A DNA stretch of 64,000 bases, taken from Halocaridina rubra (Eukaryota; Arthropoda; Malacostraca; Decapoda; Atyidae). The stretch is from NCBI GenBank assembly GCA_037179515.1, contig JAXCGZ010022671.1, positions 1-64,000 on the forward strand. Direction: 5' to 3'. The translations under genes were made by a program, and so were the position numbers. The notes under the pieces are model-generated. The model was not told the DNA's origin and did not search any database. It worked only from the letters and a program-made list of their open reading frames with translations. Below, piece after piece: positions 51,483 to 63,644 of the stretch (the first letter of the stretch is position 1; each line of letters opens with the position of its first letter).

Positions 51483-52099
51483 AAGGCAGTTTCTAGAGAA
51501 TACTGAATTCATAAAATTCTACTCCGGAAGGCTAAAATGAGCAGGGAAAGTTATGGTGACTTCAGTGTTAGTATGAGGGATGAGAGATTTTTTTAAGGGA
51601 AAAAACAAATAAACAAATGGTATCCACCACTGGAACATATCATACTATCAATATCTAAGTTTAAGAATTCTTCACATGCACTAAGGCAATAATATGCAAA
51701 AATTATAATGTATATAAAATTAAAACTTTGAACCTAGTCGCCCTTAACAGTGGCGACTGGATTTAAAACAACTTCAGGTATTCAACACTAGACTAAAGTT
51801 TTCCACCATGTCATGGCTTTCAGGGTCCTACAAAAGGGGAATATAAAACAACAATCAAAGAAATATTCTTCTTCTTAGTCTTCCATAAGGAATAACGTTA
51901 ATACACATTGATTCGTTCCACAAGGGTGTATAAGCACGCTATACTAAAGAAATATAAGTAAAACCCATTTTACAAGTACATGACCACACTGAAATACGTA
52001 TATAAGCTAAAGATAAACAAGTACAGTATTAAAGATATAAAGATAAACATAGAAATAAACCACATCAAAGAAGTAATATTTGCAGACTAGTTAAGATGA

Positions 52100-53352
52100 G
52101 GCTAACAGCACAAGCTTCCTCGTTTGAGGGTAACGACCGTCGACTTAGAAGGTCAGCGACGTCATTGTCCTTTCCATCAACAAATTGGGCAGTGAGTTTG
52201 AAAAGATTTAGATAAAATCCCACCTTTTCAGCCTAATATTCAGTTTGTCTGCTGTCTGTTAATATATGAGAGGATGGTGGTCTGTTGTCAGTGTAAACTG
52301 TCGGCCATACAGATGGATTTCAATCTCTCTATGGCCCGGTAAAAGGCCAGAGCTTCCTTCTCCACGGTGGAGTAATTTTGCTATGCCGGGTGGAGCCTGC
52401 GACTTGAATATTGCACTGGAGCTACTTTTGCTGGGTTGTACGACCGGGCTTGCAAGTGCATGGTGCCTAAGGCTTCATTTGAGGTGTCAGTCTGCAAGAT
52501 AAAGAGAAAATCTAGGTTTACCAGCTGTATTACTGGCTCATTCGCCAATGCTTCTCGGAGCTTGAAAAATGCTCTATCTGCCTGGTCTGTCCATTGTAGA
52601 GGAGTGGTCATACCTTGGTCTGAGGAGGTCGTTTGCTGCAAAGGGGCAGCTATAGTTTTAAAGTGTGGAATGAACATTTGGTAGTAGCTGATACTACCAA
52701 GGAATAATCTCAGTTGAGTGACAGTAGCAGGTTTCTCCATATCCTTAATAGCTTGCACCTTGTCCTGTAAAGGGGACATAACTCCTCCAACCAAGTGGCT
52801 GAGATACTGCAATTGTGTGAAACCAATTTCGCATTTGAAAGGATATAAATGAAGTCCATGATATTTCAGATGGGCGAGAACTCAGCGAAAAGTCATAAGG
52901 TGCGATGACCAATCCTGAGAATGCACCAGGGTGTTGTCTATGAACCATGAAACATTGTTGATATCCTGCAGTACTGTCCCAATAGCCGCCTGAAGCAGCC
53001 AGTAGCTTTCACCATACTAAAAGGCATGACTGTGAACTGGCACAGACTGTATCTTGTGGAAAATGCTGTTAGAGGCTCATTAGTCTTACTCATCGAGACA
53101 TGCCAAAATCCACTGGCAAGATCCAATTGGATAGGTAGCGGGCTCGAGAGAGTAACGAGAATATATGGACTGCTGGTGGGGAAAGCCATAGGAATGCCGA
53201 AACGACTCTGGGTCAGTCAATCTGACATGACGCTCAAATGTTGCAGTAGCGTCTGAGATTTCGTTGAAGATGTTCTTGTAGTCCTCTAATATCTTGATCA
53301 GCTGTTCCCATTGACTCGGTTGCAGTCTGCAGCTAATATTGCAATTAATCAC
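52100..53352 (-). pseudogene. Copy B reverse transcriptase and RNase H
   Basis: VRLTDPESFRHSYGFPHQQS is followed by a deletion: RT text jumps to LPIQLDLASGFWHVSMSKTN, losing the YSP...RKINSRT block. Then FSTRYSLCQFTVMPFSMVKA, CRISTMFHGS (catalytic FIDD lost by mutation and frameshift), LSHLVGGVMSPLQDKVQAIK, FLGSISYYQMFIPHF, and RNase H FILQTDTSNEALGTMHLQAR. Confidence 0.8.
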
Positions 53353-53361
53353 ACTTTTCTT

Positions 53362-54660
53362 TCAGTGTGTGGGAATGGCAGGAACCTTATCATCATCAAT
53401 AGTTAAGGTTACGTCGTCCATTGCGAGGGCAGTTGCAGTGGTCAGAGGGGCTTCTTCAGAAAAAGTCCACTCTCGTAAGTTCGTCTTTACCGCAAGGGAG
53501 GAGTACTCCACTACAGGAGGTAGGGGGTGGCAATTGTGGAGCACCTGTGTTAATGCAGCCTCGGAGGTAATGGTACTGCTGAAGGCACTTCTAGGGGTTG
53601 TTGAGAGTGCCAGCGCAGAAATCCTTTGGGCTTCTGGGTCCTCGCAATGCAGCTTCAGCTGGTTAATGTGGTGTTTCTGGTCATTGCCATCAACATTTAA
53701 CATGTAATGGTTGGGGGTCACATGGTGTACCACAGTGTACGGTCCTTTCCAGTGAGGCATTAGCTTGCAAGTATCTGTTGGAAGAAGAAACAGTGCTTGA
53801 CCTCTGGGTGTCAGGGTACGACTCCCGGCATGCTTGTCAAAGAGGAGCTTGGCAGTGTGCTGGTGATCCTTAATGGTTAATTGTGCAGTATTCCAAGCCT
53901 TTTTGAGATGTGATGAAAACTTCAAAATATTCTCGTAGGTGTCCCTATTTTTGTCCTTGATGGTAGGTGAGTCCCAATATTCTATTAAGAATCCCACTGG
54001 CCCTCTAACCTTATGACCATAAATCAGCTCAAAAGGTGAGTATCCAGTAGTGTCGTGGGGCGTGTCTCTGAAGGAGAAAAGTGCATGGGGACGTACTTGT
54101 CCCACTACCTGGGTATATCTATCACTAGCTACACAAACATCGCTTCAATGTTCCATTATAGCGTTCGCAAGATCCATTTGATTGGGTATGATAGACACTT
54201 GTAATGTGCTTCAGTTCTAATAGGTTACAGAAAGCCTCAAAGTGCCTACTTGTAAACTGACTTCCATTGTCAGAAGTGACCTGCTCAGGGAAGCCGACCC
54301 TGGAGCAGATTTCAAATATTGCCTGAATGAATTCTTCGCTCGTGATAGAATATAGCGGTACTGTATCTGGGTACCTTGTTGCCAGGTCGACGTATAGCAG
54401 GAGGAACTGTTTCTCTGTGGATGAAGCTGGGTTAATAGGATATAATATGTCGATAGCGTCCTTGGAAAATGGCTTCGTTGAGAACTTAGGGAATTTTGGT
54501 ACTGGTACCTTAGAGGTGGATTAACAGACGGAGCAGGAACCCACGTATCTGTCTACCTCTGCGTACATGTTTGGGCATGCAAAAGCAATCTGAAGGAAGT
54601 GCGGAGTTCTTGCTTTATGTCTGTGTCCACTCAGAGGTAAATGGTATGCCACATACATAG
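53362..54660 (-). pseudogene. Copy B integrase
   Basis: HHCC region YHLPLSGHRHKARTPHFLQ with C...C (one Cys codon followed by a stop). Core DAIDILYPINPASS, VTSDNGSQFTSRHFEAFCNL and QSNGSCERYNGTLKRCL; the triad residues are readable across frames. The open frame 53362-54105 holds FSFRDTPHDTTGYSPFELIY, the C-terminal WKGPYTVVHHVTPNHYMLNV, and a long linker toward RT ending at a stop. It is the longest intact integrase C-terminus in the window. Confidence 0.8.
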
Positions 54661-54687
54661 GCTTACAGTGCAACGAAGCTTGCACCA

Positions 54688-57573
54688 TGTTGGGTTGGGA
54701 TGGTAGAGTGTTGTTAAGATTCTGTTTTACTAAGGGGACTCAAAGTACTAAGCTCGGTTAAGAGCTCCCAAACAGACAGGACGGATATTTGTACTTGAAC
54801 ACCCCATCTGTTTTACCATTAGTCGGTTAAATGAAACTCAGAATTCAACTTTCTTTTAATTTTGGATATGCAGTAACATTAAAAGAATTGAATTAAATTT
54901 TCTAGTTAAATTTTATGAAATGCTGCCTCGAATCCCGGAGGTGGTGAGCACGATTTCGTTTCCCGGCACCACGGATGTATGCCAAGACTTTGGCCTCAAC
55001 TCGACGATTACCTCTGTCACACACGCAGAGTAGAATAGAGGACACTGCAATTGCAAAAACAGAAACAACACACTGTTAATAATGGGAAACTGAAAGCATG
55101 AACACATATATAATGAGTTTCCAACATTATTCTACTTGATGAAAATATATTGGTTATTCACAGCTAACCAGAAATATTTATGCTACCATAATAGCATACA
55201 AACCATTAATTCTTTACTGGTATTAAAGGAAAACAGTTTATGCACAATAAATGAAGAATAAGCAAGACAAATACAGTACTGTATGTATTCCTTAAATTGT
55301 GGGCAACCACAAAAGTTGCAATGCTTATTACTGATTTGCAATTAATATGGTAAAACACTCTATTTAGGATAAGGGAACAATCTACAAGATAAATGCAGTA
55401 TTCATTCCCTTTTGGTTATCAAGAACTGTTTGCAATGAAAAAAAAGGTGCAAAACCACCTTTTGAAGTATTTGCAACTTATAACTCAAAACACTTTATTC
55501 CCAACATATGAAGAATTAGCAAGATAAATACAGTATGCCTTCATTAGATTGTGGTTAACAGGAAATATTTGCAAAGCGAACAGGGTAAAATTACCTTTTA
55601 ATTATTTGCAGTTTATAGCATAAAAACACTTTAGTTAAATGATTAATTATTTGCAATTTATATAGCAAATAGCTTTATTGACGAGTTTTTGACGTAAAAC
55701 ACTTTATTTACGATGATAGAAAGAGGTGAAATGAAATTAGAATTTATTAGGAAAAGGGATAGACTTTTACGGGCTCATAACCAGTCTTCAGAGGATGAGA
55801 TTTTCGTTTATCACATTCAATGAAAAGAAACTTCTTAGCAATGTATATCAGCTGTAATTTCCAGGTTAAGGAATTAACTTTGGCAAGTGAGATTCCAGTT
55901 AGGTAATCTACAAAATTTCGTTTTTATGGGAATGGAATCTGAGAAAAAAAATTTGTAAGATTTAGCCAGTAACGAATGTAACTAATTCTCGAAAAACCAA
56001 TTTGCTTGACCCACGAGCTTTACCATACACAATCCCTCACCTTGTTCGTGCCAGATGAATTCCTGTGAAGATGCCACTCTCAGAGCAGAAATCCAGATAT
56101 CTCTGTCTCCTGGGATGCAACAGATAAAAAATAAAGCCACCAAGTCACTCCTTAACACCTTAATAACTAAGCACAACCTGTGCACAGACATTGGCTCCCC
56201 CTCCACCTGGTGGTACAAAGCCACTGATCTTCAGCGTATCACCCTGCCTAAGAGCCTTCAACGTAGCACTGAGGTCAATATGTACCGTCTGAGACTCGGG
56301 TACAAGTGCACCTGGTAAATAGTGGAGGATATCATCAGGGAATGCACCTTTTGCCTGGAAGCCTCACCACATCCACTGCTACATTACATCCTGGAATGTG
56401 ATTCTTTTTCAGAAATTCGACAGAAAACTGGTGCCCCCGCAACATCTAGAACGAAGACCCAAATGCCCTTCATGTTGCTAGCTCCATCATCAGACTAGCA
56501 ACAAATAACTACATGAACAGTCTACTAAATATTATCAGACAATACCCTCCACCAAGATAAACATGCAATAACTCTCTCTCACCCCCAAAACAGGAATTCA
56601 TTTAAATTGTTTGATGTAAACTAATAATTCACAACTGAATACTTGTGCTCTCCGTTATCTTTACAGTATTGCACAACCTCACCTGTGGGTCAATTAGAAA
56701 AGTCCGATCACCAACAATAACAAGATTTCACCCCACCTCCTCTCCAACAGGAAGCCCATTCGCCCGCAAGAGCGAATACCACATACACTCCAAAAATCTC
56801 ACCCCACCTGCGGGCCACAAGGGAAGGTCCGCTCACCCTCAAGGGTGAACATCCAAGAAAAAACAAAAGGTTTGAAATAAACTTAGACTGCTCAGGCGAG
56901 ATGTTGCCTCTGGGAAGTTTGGGCACCAAAAGAGGACTCTTCATTGTCCCTCCTGGTGACGTCATCTGTAGGATATATTTCTAGAGCGGTAACTGGCTCT
57001 TATATCATTTAAGGACTACTTTAGTGGTGGTTCCTGGCAGGCAATTATAGCAGAGATGCAAGGGAGAGACAGTATTTTAGGTGCCACAAGTGGAAGCAAA
57101 TAAAATAAAACGAGATTAATAATGAAAAGTTAGGTTACTGGTAAACAATCTCTAGAACGTTCTTTGCTCGTAGGAGACGGAATTTAAGTACTCAAATAAT
57201 AAAGAAGCTACTGATATATCTAGACAGGCTAATGACATAACAGCAAGGTCAAATTTATAACAAAATTATCAGCAAGGACAATTTTTATAATAAGAAAATT
57301 GTAAACAAAACGTATCTGGTGAGTTCAGTGAAGAGGTGAAAAAGTAGGAGCAGCCTTTATATCGGGACTCTGCTTCTACACGTACAAGAAGAGTAAATAA
57401 GGTATATTTAAAACTAGCTATAAGCTAAAATATAAATTGCAAATAATCATAATCTGCAAAAGTAAAGAAGTGGGAATTATTTTTTTTGTTAGAAAAATGA
57501 CAGTTAAGTTACTAAATTAATTAATAAGTTATCTAACAGCCTCTGGTGACTTTGAGCGAAACACTCTGTCACA
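54688..57573 (-). mobile_element. Shared LTR between copies B and C, with LINE insertion
   Basis: Begins TGTTGGGTTGGGATGG and ends ctctgtcaca in plus coordinates. It is the 3' LTR of copy C (polypurine tract at 57574-57590) and the upstream LTR of copy B. Length 2886 bp including an inserted 790-bp LINE fragment; without it about 2.1 kb. Confidence 0.85.
56078..56868 (+). mobile_element. I-type LINE 3' fragment inserted in the LTR
   Basis: Contains the end of the RNase H/C-terminal coding region (LSPGMQQIKNKATKSLL, DIGSPSTWWYKATDLQRITL) and the uninterrupted 3' UTR with hairpin repeats ATTCGC...GCGAAT (56758-56777) and TCACCC-TCAA-GGGTGA (56833-56848). An A-rich tail follows. The LTR is missing about 6 bp (gtaaat) at the site and there is no clear duplication. 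Confidence 0.85.
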
Positions 57574-58192
57574 AAAGCCCTTTCTAGAGAATATTGATTT
57601 AGCAAAATTCTACTACAGAAGGCGAAAAAAGAACAGAGGAAGTTACGGTGACTTCAGTTTTATTATGAGGGATGAGATATCCTTCTCATGGAAAAGAACA
57701 AATGAACAATAAGAATGGGATCCACCACTGGAAAATATCATGCTATTAGGAACAAAACATTAAATGACATGCAAAACATAAAAGAAATGTGATCAAATTC
57801 CAATTTCAAGAAAATTAAATCACAATTATATATCAGTGAAAATCAATATTTAAGTTTAAGAATGCTTCACATGCAAGAAGGCAATAATATAATATACAAA
57901 GAAAAAATACAGTATACGCAAATGTAAAATATGAACCAAGTCGTCATTAACATTGGTGATTGGATTTAAAGCAGTTTCAGCTATTCAACACTAAACTAAA
58001 ATGTTTCCGCCATGTTCTGGCTTTCAGAGTCCCACAAAGGGAAATATAAAACTACGATCAAAGAATTATTCTTCATCTTTTTCGTCTCCCATTAGGAATA
58101 TCATTTGTACGCTAAAATAAACAAGTACAGTACAGTATTAAAGACACAAATGATAAACATAAAAAATAAACAACACATCAGAGAAGTAATCT
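57574..58192 (-). other. 3' UTR and polypurine tract of copy C
   Basis: Non-coding, about 0.6 kb, conserved in copy B (51483-52090) and in the orphan fragment at 39680-40245. The purine tract TAGAAAGGGCTTT directly precedes TGTGACAG on the minus strand. Confidence 0.7.
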
Positions 58193-58629
58193 TTAGTGAC
58201 TAGTCAAATTTAGGCTAACAGCACCAGCTTCATCATTTGAGGGTAACGACCATCGACTTAGTAGATCAGCAAGGTCATTGTCCTTGCCTTGAACATGTTG
58301 GGCAGTGAATTTGAAAAGATTCAGGTAAAGTGCCCACCCTTTCAGGCGAGGATTTAACTTGTCTGCAGTCTGTAAATATAGAGGTCGGTGGTCGGTTTTC
58401 AGTGTAAAATGTTGGCCATACAGATGGACTTCAAATTTCTTTATGGCCCAATATGCAGCTAGAGCTTCCTTCTCCATGGTGGAGTAATTTCACTCTGCAG
58501 GGCGAAGCCTGCGGCTTGCATATCACACTGGAGCTACTTCAGCTAAGTTGTCTGATCAGGCTTGCAAGAGCACGGCACCCAGGCCTTCGTCTGAGGCGTT
58601 GGTCTGCAAGATAAATGGAAAATCAGGGT
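58193..58629 (-). pseudogene. Copy C RNase H
   Basis: Gypsy-type RNase H, which removes the RNA strand during replication. TNASDEGLG-type start near 58590, then MEKEALAAYWAIKKFEVHLY (conserved Glu), FTLKTDHRPLYLQ (Asp and His) and VQGKDNDLADLLSRWS (last Asp and the usual LSR end). Stop at 58193. This is the terminal pol domain. In standard gypsy elements integrase would follow, but here the 3' UTR does. A stop and a frameshift lie between RT and the open 58193-58477 part. Confidence 0.85.
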
Positions 58630-59844
58630 TTACCAGTTGTAATACTGCTCACCCGCCAATGCTTCTTGGAGCTTGAAAAATGCTCTCTCCTCTTTATCTG
58701 TCCATTGGACAGGGGAGGTTTTACCTTGCTTCGAGGAGGTCATTTGCTGCAAAGGGACAGCGATAGTATTAAAGTGTGGAATGAACCGTTGGTAGTAGCT
58801 GACACTACCCAGGAATGATCTCAGTTGAGTGACAGTGGCAGGTTTCTCCATATCCTTAATAGCTGGTACCCTGTCATGTAAAGGGGACATAACTCCTTCT
58901 CCAACCACGTGGCCGAGATACTGCAATTGTGTGAAACCAATCTCACATTTGGAAGGCTTTAAATGAAGTCCATGCTTGTTCAGATGAGTGAGAACTCTGC
59001 GGAGAGCCTTGAGGTGCGATGACCAATCCTGAGAATGCACCAGGATGTCGTCTATAAAGCATTAAACATTGTTGAGATCCTGTAGTACTATCCCCATGAG
59101 TCTGCTGAAGCAGCCAGGGGCATTTACCATACCAAAAGGCATGACCCTGAACTGGTATAGACCATATCTTGTGGAAAAGGCTGTTAGAGGCTTGGTAGTC
59201 TCGCTCAGCGGGACTTGCCAAAATCCACTGGCCAGATCCAACTTGGACGGGTAACGGGCTTGGGAGAGCAATGAGAAAATATGCTCGGCGTCAGCAATGG
59301 GCTCTACATCAAAGATGGTACGGGAGTTAATCTTACGACAGTAAAAGCAGAACCTGTGACTGCCATCTCGCTTACGCACTGCCAGTAACGGCGAATACCA
59401 AGGCGAAATGCTCTTTTCAACTATTTCGAGGCGGACCCAAGTGTCAAGATCTTCCTTCAGCCGTACGGACAGCTGGTGGGAAAGACCATAGGAATGCCGA
59501 AATGGCTCTGGGTCAGTCAATCTGACATGATGCTCAAGGGTAGCGGTAATGCCTGGGAGGTCATTGAAGACGTTCTCATAGTCCTCTAATAGCTTGTTCA
59601 GCTGTTCCTGTTGACTTGGTTGCAGTCTGGCGTTAATAATGCAATTACTCACACTTTCCTTTCGGTGTGTGGCAATGGCAGGATCTTTACCATCATCAAA
59701 CGCTAAGCTTTTGTCTTCAATTGCAAGGGTGGTGGTAGTGGCCAGAGGGGCTTCTTCCGAAAAACTCCACTCCCGTAAGTCTGTCTCCACTGCAATGGTG
59801 GAGTATTCCAATATAATAGGTAAGGGGTGGCTATAATGGAGCAC
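58630..59844 (-). pseudogene. Copy C reverse transcriptase
   Basis: Two frames separated by one stop. The first (59844-59062) has an N-terminal linker, HHVRLTDPEPFRHSYGLSHQ, ISPWYSPLLAVRKRDGSHRF, PSKLDLASGFWQVPLSE (first catalytic Asp) and YQFRVMPFGMVNAPGCFSRL. A TAA (TCA in copy A) precedes CFIDDILVHSQDW, the catalytic FIDD. The second (59040-58630) continues LKPSKCEIGFTQLQYLGHVV then FLGSVSYYQRFIPHF. All seven RT blocks are recognisable and clearly Ty3/gypsy-like. Confidence 0.9.
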
Positions 59845-59879
59845 CTGTGTTGCTGCAGCCTCGGAGGTTCAGTTGATGC

Positions 59880-60746
59880 TGAGGGCATCTATAGGGGTTG
59901 CTGAGAGTGCCAGCGCAGGATCCCTGTGGGCCTCCGGGTCCTCACAATAAAGCTTCAGCTGGTTAATGTGGTATTTCCGGTTATTGCCATCAACATTTAG
60001 CACATAATTGTCAGGGGTCACCCGGTGTACCACAGTGTACGGTCCTATCTAGCGTAGCATTAGCTTGCGGGTATCTGTTGGAAGAAGTAACAGAGCTCGA
60101 TCTCCGGGTGTCAGGGCACGGCGCCTGTCACGCTTGTCAAAGAGGAGCTTTGCAGTCTGCTGGTGACCCATAATGGCTAATTGTGCAGTTTTCCAAGCCT
60201 TTTTGAGGTGAGACGAAAACTTCAAAATATACTCATGGACGTCCCTATCGTCATCTTCGATGGTAGGTGAATCCCAACATTCTGCCTAGAATTCCACTAT
60301 GCCTCTGACCTTATGACCATAAATTAGCCCGAAAGGCGAGTATCCAGTAGTGTCGTGGGGCGTGTCTCTGAAGGAGAAAAGTGCAGCTGGGATGTACTTG
60401 TCCCACTGCCTAGGTATATCTATCACTAGCTTGCGCAAACATCGCTTCAATGTCCCGTTATAGCGTTCGCATGCTCCATTTGATTGGGCATGATAGACAC
60501 TCGTACGAATGTGCTTCATTTCTAAAAGGTTACAGAAAGCCTCAAAGTGCCTACTTGTAAACTGACTTCCATTGTCAGAAGTGACCTGCTCAGGAAAGCC
60601 AACCCTGGAGCAGATTTCAAATATGGCATGAGCGACTGCTTCAGTTGTGATAGAAGACAGTGGCACTGCATCTGGGTACCTTGTTGACAGGTCAACATAT
60701 ACCAGGAGGAACTGTTTCCCCGTGGACGAAGCTGGATTAATAGGAC
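59880..60746 (-). pseudogene. Copy C integrase core and C-terminal domain
   Basis: TIDILGPINPASSTGKQF (first Asp) is just after a frameshift. VTSDNGSQFTSRHFEAFCNL and QSNGACERYNGTLKRCLRKL place the Glu 35 residues after the second Asp, a full D,D35E. FSFRDTPHDTTGYSPFGLIY is followed by a TAG stop at 60286. The C-terminal GPYTVVHRVTPDNYVLNVDG is in frame with a second stop. This lies 5' of RT, the feature that sets the family apart. Confidence 0.88.
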
Positions 60747-62186
60747 CTAATATATCAATAGTGACCTTGGAAAAGGCTCCATTGAGAGATTAGTTATCCC
60801 CATGGGAACTTTCGGTACCGGTGCCATTGAGGTGGATTGACAGACAGGGCAGGAGCCTACATATCTGTCTACCTCGGCGTACATGTTTGGCCATGCAAAA
60901 GCCTTCTGAAGGATGTGCCGAGTTTTTGCTTTGCCTCTGTGTCCACTCAGAGGTAAATGGTGTGCCACATACATAGCCTGGCGGCCTCCTCCTCTCACTG
61001 TGAAGGTCTTTCCCTCGGTGGCCTGCTGCATCCAGCGTTTGAGGCTGGGGCAGTCTTGCTGCAATTTGGCAAAGTCTGGACGGGACTTCAATGGCTCTAG
61101 AAGTGCATCATCTGGTAAAGGATTGGGAAACTTTCCGCGTTCCACATTACGTGTACTGACTGCAGCAGACTCAACGGAGTCAGTCGGAGAATCGTCCAAA
61201 TTCTTGGCATCGAGGCCAGGAGTTGCTGCTGAAATGGCTTCATGTGACTTCCCCCGAGGGAAGTTATGATAGAGGTCGGCCAGGACAGTAGGAACTAGGT
61301 TCAGTGCACGACCCATCAAGACAGGGTACATAAGCCTAATCATTGCCACAGCTGGGGCTTTTCCCTTGTAGTATTTACAATCCAAGTTAATGACACAGCA
61401 GCGTCGTATTTGGGGTGTTCCTTCAGCAACCTGCACACGAACGACTTTGCTGGTAAAATCTTCATCCCTGACGAATCTCTCATCATCAAGTATGCCATTG
61501 GCCCCTGTGTCAAGGGCTATCTCAGCTTCCACACCATTTATGGTTTCTAGGCATTTTGGGATCATTTCCAGATCATCATGTTCAATGAATTCCACATTGG
61601 CAAGTTTGTGTGGTGGTTCCTCGGCGTCCCTTTCTGGCCTTGTTTCCACAACATGGGCTGAGTGAGTGGCCAGATGGCTATGTGGGCCGCCACTGTGTGA
61701 GGGAGAGAGGTGGCTCTTATAGTTTGGCTGAAAACCCTGGGAAGGTGGAGCAGAGTAATGGCCTTTGCCTCTGAACTGCTGAGGCTTAGGTCTTACTGGG
61801 TGATCCTTCTTGAGTGTGGGTGCATGGCCGTAATAAGGCTTAGGAGTGTGAGGAGGATGAACTGGACGATTGAAGTTCTGCAAGGGGCTCTTGTGCTTCC
61901 TGTTCCTGTAATCTCTATTTCCGGATAAAGGACTACTGTCTGGGGCTCCCGCTCGAAGCCGAGCAAGCGCAAGCTTATGTTCACGTTGTGCATGTGCCTC
62001 ATCACTTGCTCCTTTCTCCAGCTTATCTCGGCGTTCAACCATCTTCTCATGAGCCCATTCGAAGAGCTTCTGTCTTGGGGAAAAACTGCATCTCTCACCC
62101 ATAGCAATCATCATGTCCAGGTAACGCTCCTCATCGAATGTTTTGATGGTTTCCATGTTTGTTTCCTGTGACTGCCTGGTTTCCAT
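60747..62186 (-). pseudogene. Copy C gag, protease and integrase zinc finger (479-codon ORF)
   Basis: One long open frame. Residues 1-80 are charged and helical. 81-200 are basic and Pro/His-rich (NRPVHPPHTPK, SGGPHSHLATHS) with no CCHC knuckle. The protease active site is DTGAN at 226-230 with a MGRAL-type partner near 291. From 395 comes VRGGGRQAMYVAHHLPLSGH, an integrase HHCC finger: His410, His416, Cys446, Cys449. The frame ends by frameshift just inside the integrase core. The start at 62186 fits the gag start of copy A. Protease and integrase are fused in frame. Confidence 0.88.
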
Positions 62187-62373
62187 GGTGGTTTCCTAAA
62201 CAGTCAATAACGAAGTACCAAAACAACCACAAAAAAAACAAATCTCTACAATCGTAGAAAAAAAATGAAAGAACCACACAACACCAAGGAGAGAAAAAAA
62301 AATTCAACACCACAGTTCAAACTTAAACGTAAAAGTGATCTCAAAACCTCACCATAAAAGTGACTCAAAATAC

Positions 62374-62783
62374 AATCAAGTGCAACAGCAGCAAAATGTT
62401 GCAAAACAGTTCATGAAACACTGGTAATACAGAATGGCAGTCGTGCCTGCTTAACAGCAATATGTGGTAGTACCTGCGGTTATGGTGCAAATGAAAGGAA
62501 TGAGCAACACAATCAAGTGCAACAGCAACAAAATGTTGCAAAACAGTGCTTGAAACACTGGTAATACAGAAATGGCAGTCGTGCCTGCGTAACAGCAATA
62601 TGTGGCAGTACCTGCGGTTATCGTGCAAATGAAAGGAATGAGCAACACAATCAAGTGCAACAGCAACAAAATATTGCAAAACGGTGCATGAAGCACTGGT
62701 AATACAGAATGGCAGTCGTGCCTGCTTAACAGTAATTCGTGGCAGTTCCTGCAGTTATGGTGCAAATGAAAGGAATGAGCAAC
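62374..62783 (-). repeat. Three ~138-bp tandem repeats in the copy C leader
   Basis: Units start with aatcaagtgcaacagc at 62374, 62511 and 62649. Each contains ggcagtcgtgcctgc and ctgcggttatggtgcaaatg. The apparent ORFs through them are a result of the repeat. Confidence 0.85.
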
Positions 62784-62823
62784 AACGAATTTTACCGACT
62801 AGCACTCAGTGCCAGAGAGTACA

Positions 62824-62985
62824 ACAAGTACAGTATAGCGATCGTGCCTGCGTATGAGCGCGCATATGGCAGTACCCACAAATAAAATGTCGTAAGTAAT
62901 ACAAACAAGTACAGTATAGCGGTCGTGCCTGCGTATGAGCGCGTATATGGCAGTACCCACAAATAAAATGTCGTAAGTAAAATTC
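62824..62985 (-). repeat. Two ~81-bp tandem repeats in the copy C leader
   Basis: acaagtacagtatagcg begins each unit at 62824 and 62905. Each has cgtgcctgcgtatgagcgcg and tatggcagtacccacaaa, sharing the gtgcctgc...ggcagtac core with the neighbouring 138-bp units. Confidence 0.85.
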
Positions 62986-63644
62986 TGGAGTGTTGCCAAA
63001 AGGCACAGATCCTATGCAAAATACACCAATTTAAGCTAACGGCTTACTAGGCAACCAGATTACACATGTCTACTGGTAATGAGAAAATTCATTTTCAAGT
63101 GACAACGCAGACACATGAAGGGGTTAGCCTAGGCTCGATATATGACACCAAAGTCTTTCTTCCCTATCTATGAGCAGTCAATGCTTGAATATAAAACACA
63201 ATTATAAGCAAAATACTTTATATGCTTTCTCCCAATTCCTAAATCCCAAGGAAATATAAACAATTCCTAACAAGTATCACCCTTTTGCGGATATATAAAA
63301 CACGAATGCTTTAAACTCAATCTTATCACGCAAATAAAGGAAATTTTAAATAACACGTCTTCTCGTCATGCAAAATTTCTTATTTCTGTTACCCCATAAT
63401 CTCATGTAGATTTCCTGAAATTTTGTTTACCACATGGGAAACAAGAAAATATTAGTTACCCTAAGTAATATTGAAAATAAAAAAAAATTTCTGATCTACA
63501 ACGTCTCTTATCTAACGCGAAAATTTTCGTGTGCAGCCTAAGATTCATTCATTTCAGTAATCGAGCCAATGGTAATCGGGTTTCATGTGCAAGGTTAAAA
63601 AGGAAAATAAAAATAAATTTATCAAAATCAGTCTGTCTGTTCGG

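Larger units (their letters stand above)
51483..54687 (-). mobile_element. Gmr1-like retrotransposon copy B, internally deleted
   Basis: Contains the 3' UTR (51483-52090), RNase H (about 52100-52500), RT (52381-53352), integrase (53362-54660), then a direct jump at 54687 into an LTR. Gag, protease, leader and primer-binding site are deleted. In the retained part the order is integrase then RT, as in A and C. Confidence 0.85.
62187..63644 (-). other. Long leader (5' UTR) of copy C
   Basis: About 1.45 kb without a credible ORF. It includes tandem repeats at 62374-62985. The part from 62990 to 63640 is AT-rich with nothing I recognise. Copy A retains only the gag-proximal ~200 bp. Confidence 0.6.

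Noticed and set aside
62365..63019. Overlapping repetitive ORFs on minus in several frames
   Set aside because: They follow the 138-bp and 81-bp tandem repeats of the retrotransposon leader. Each frame simply repeats with the unit and there is no domain.
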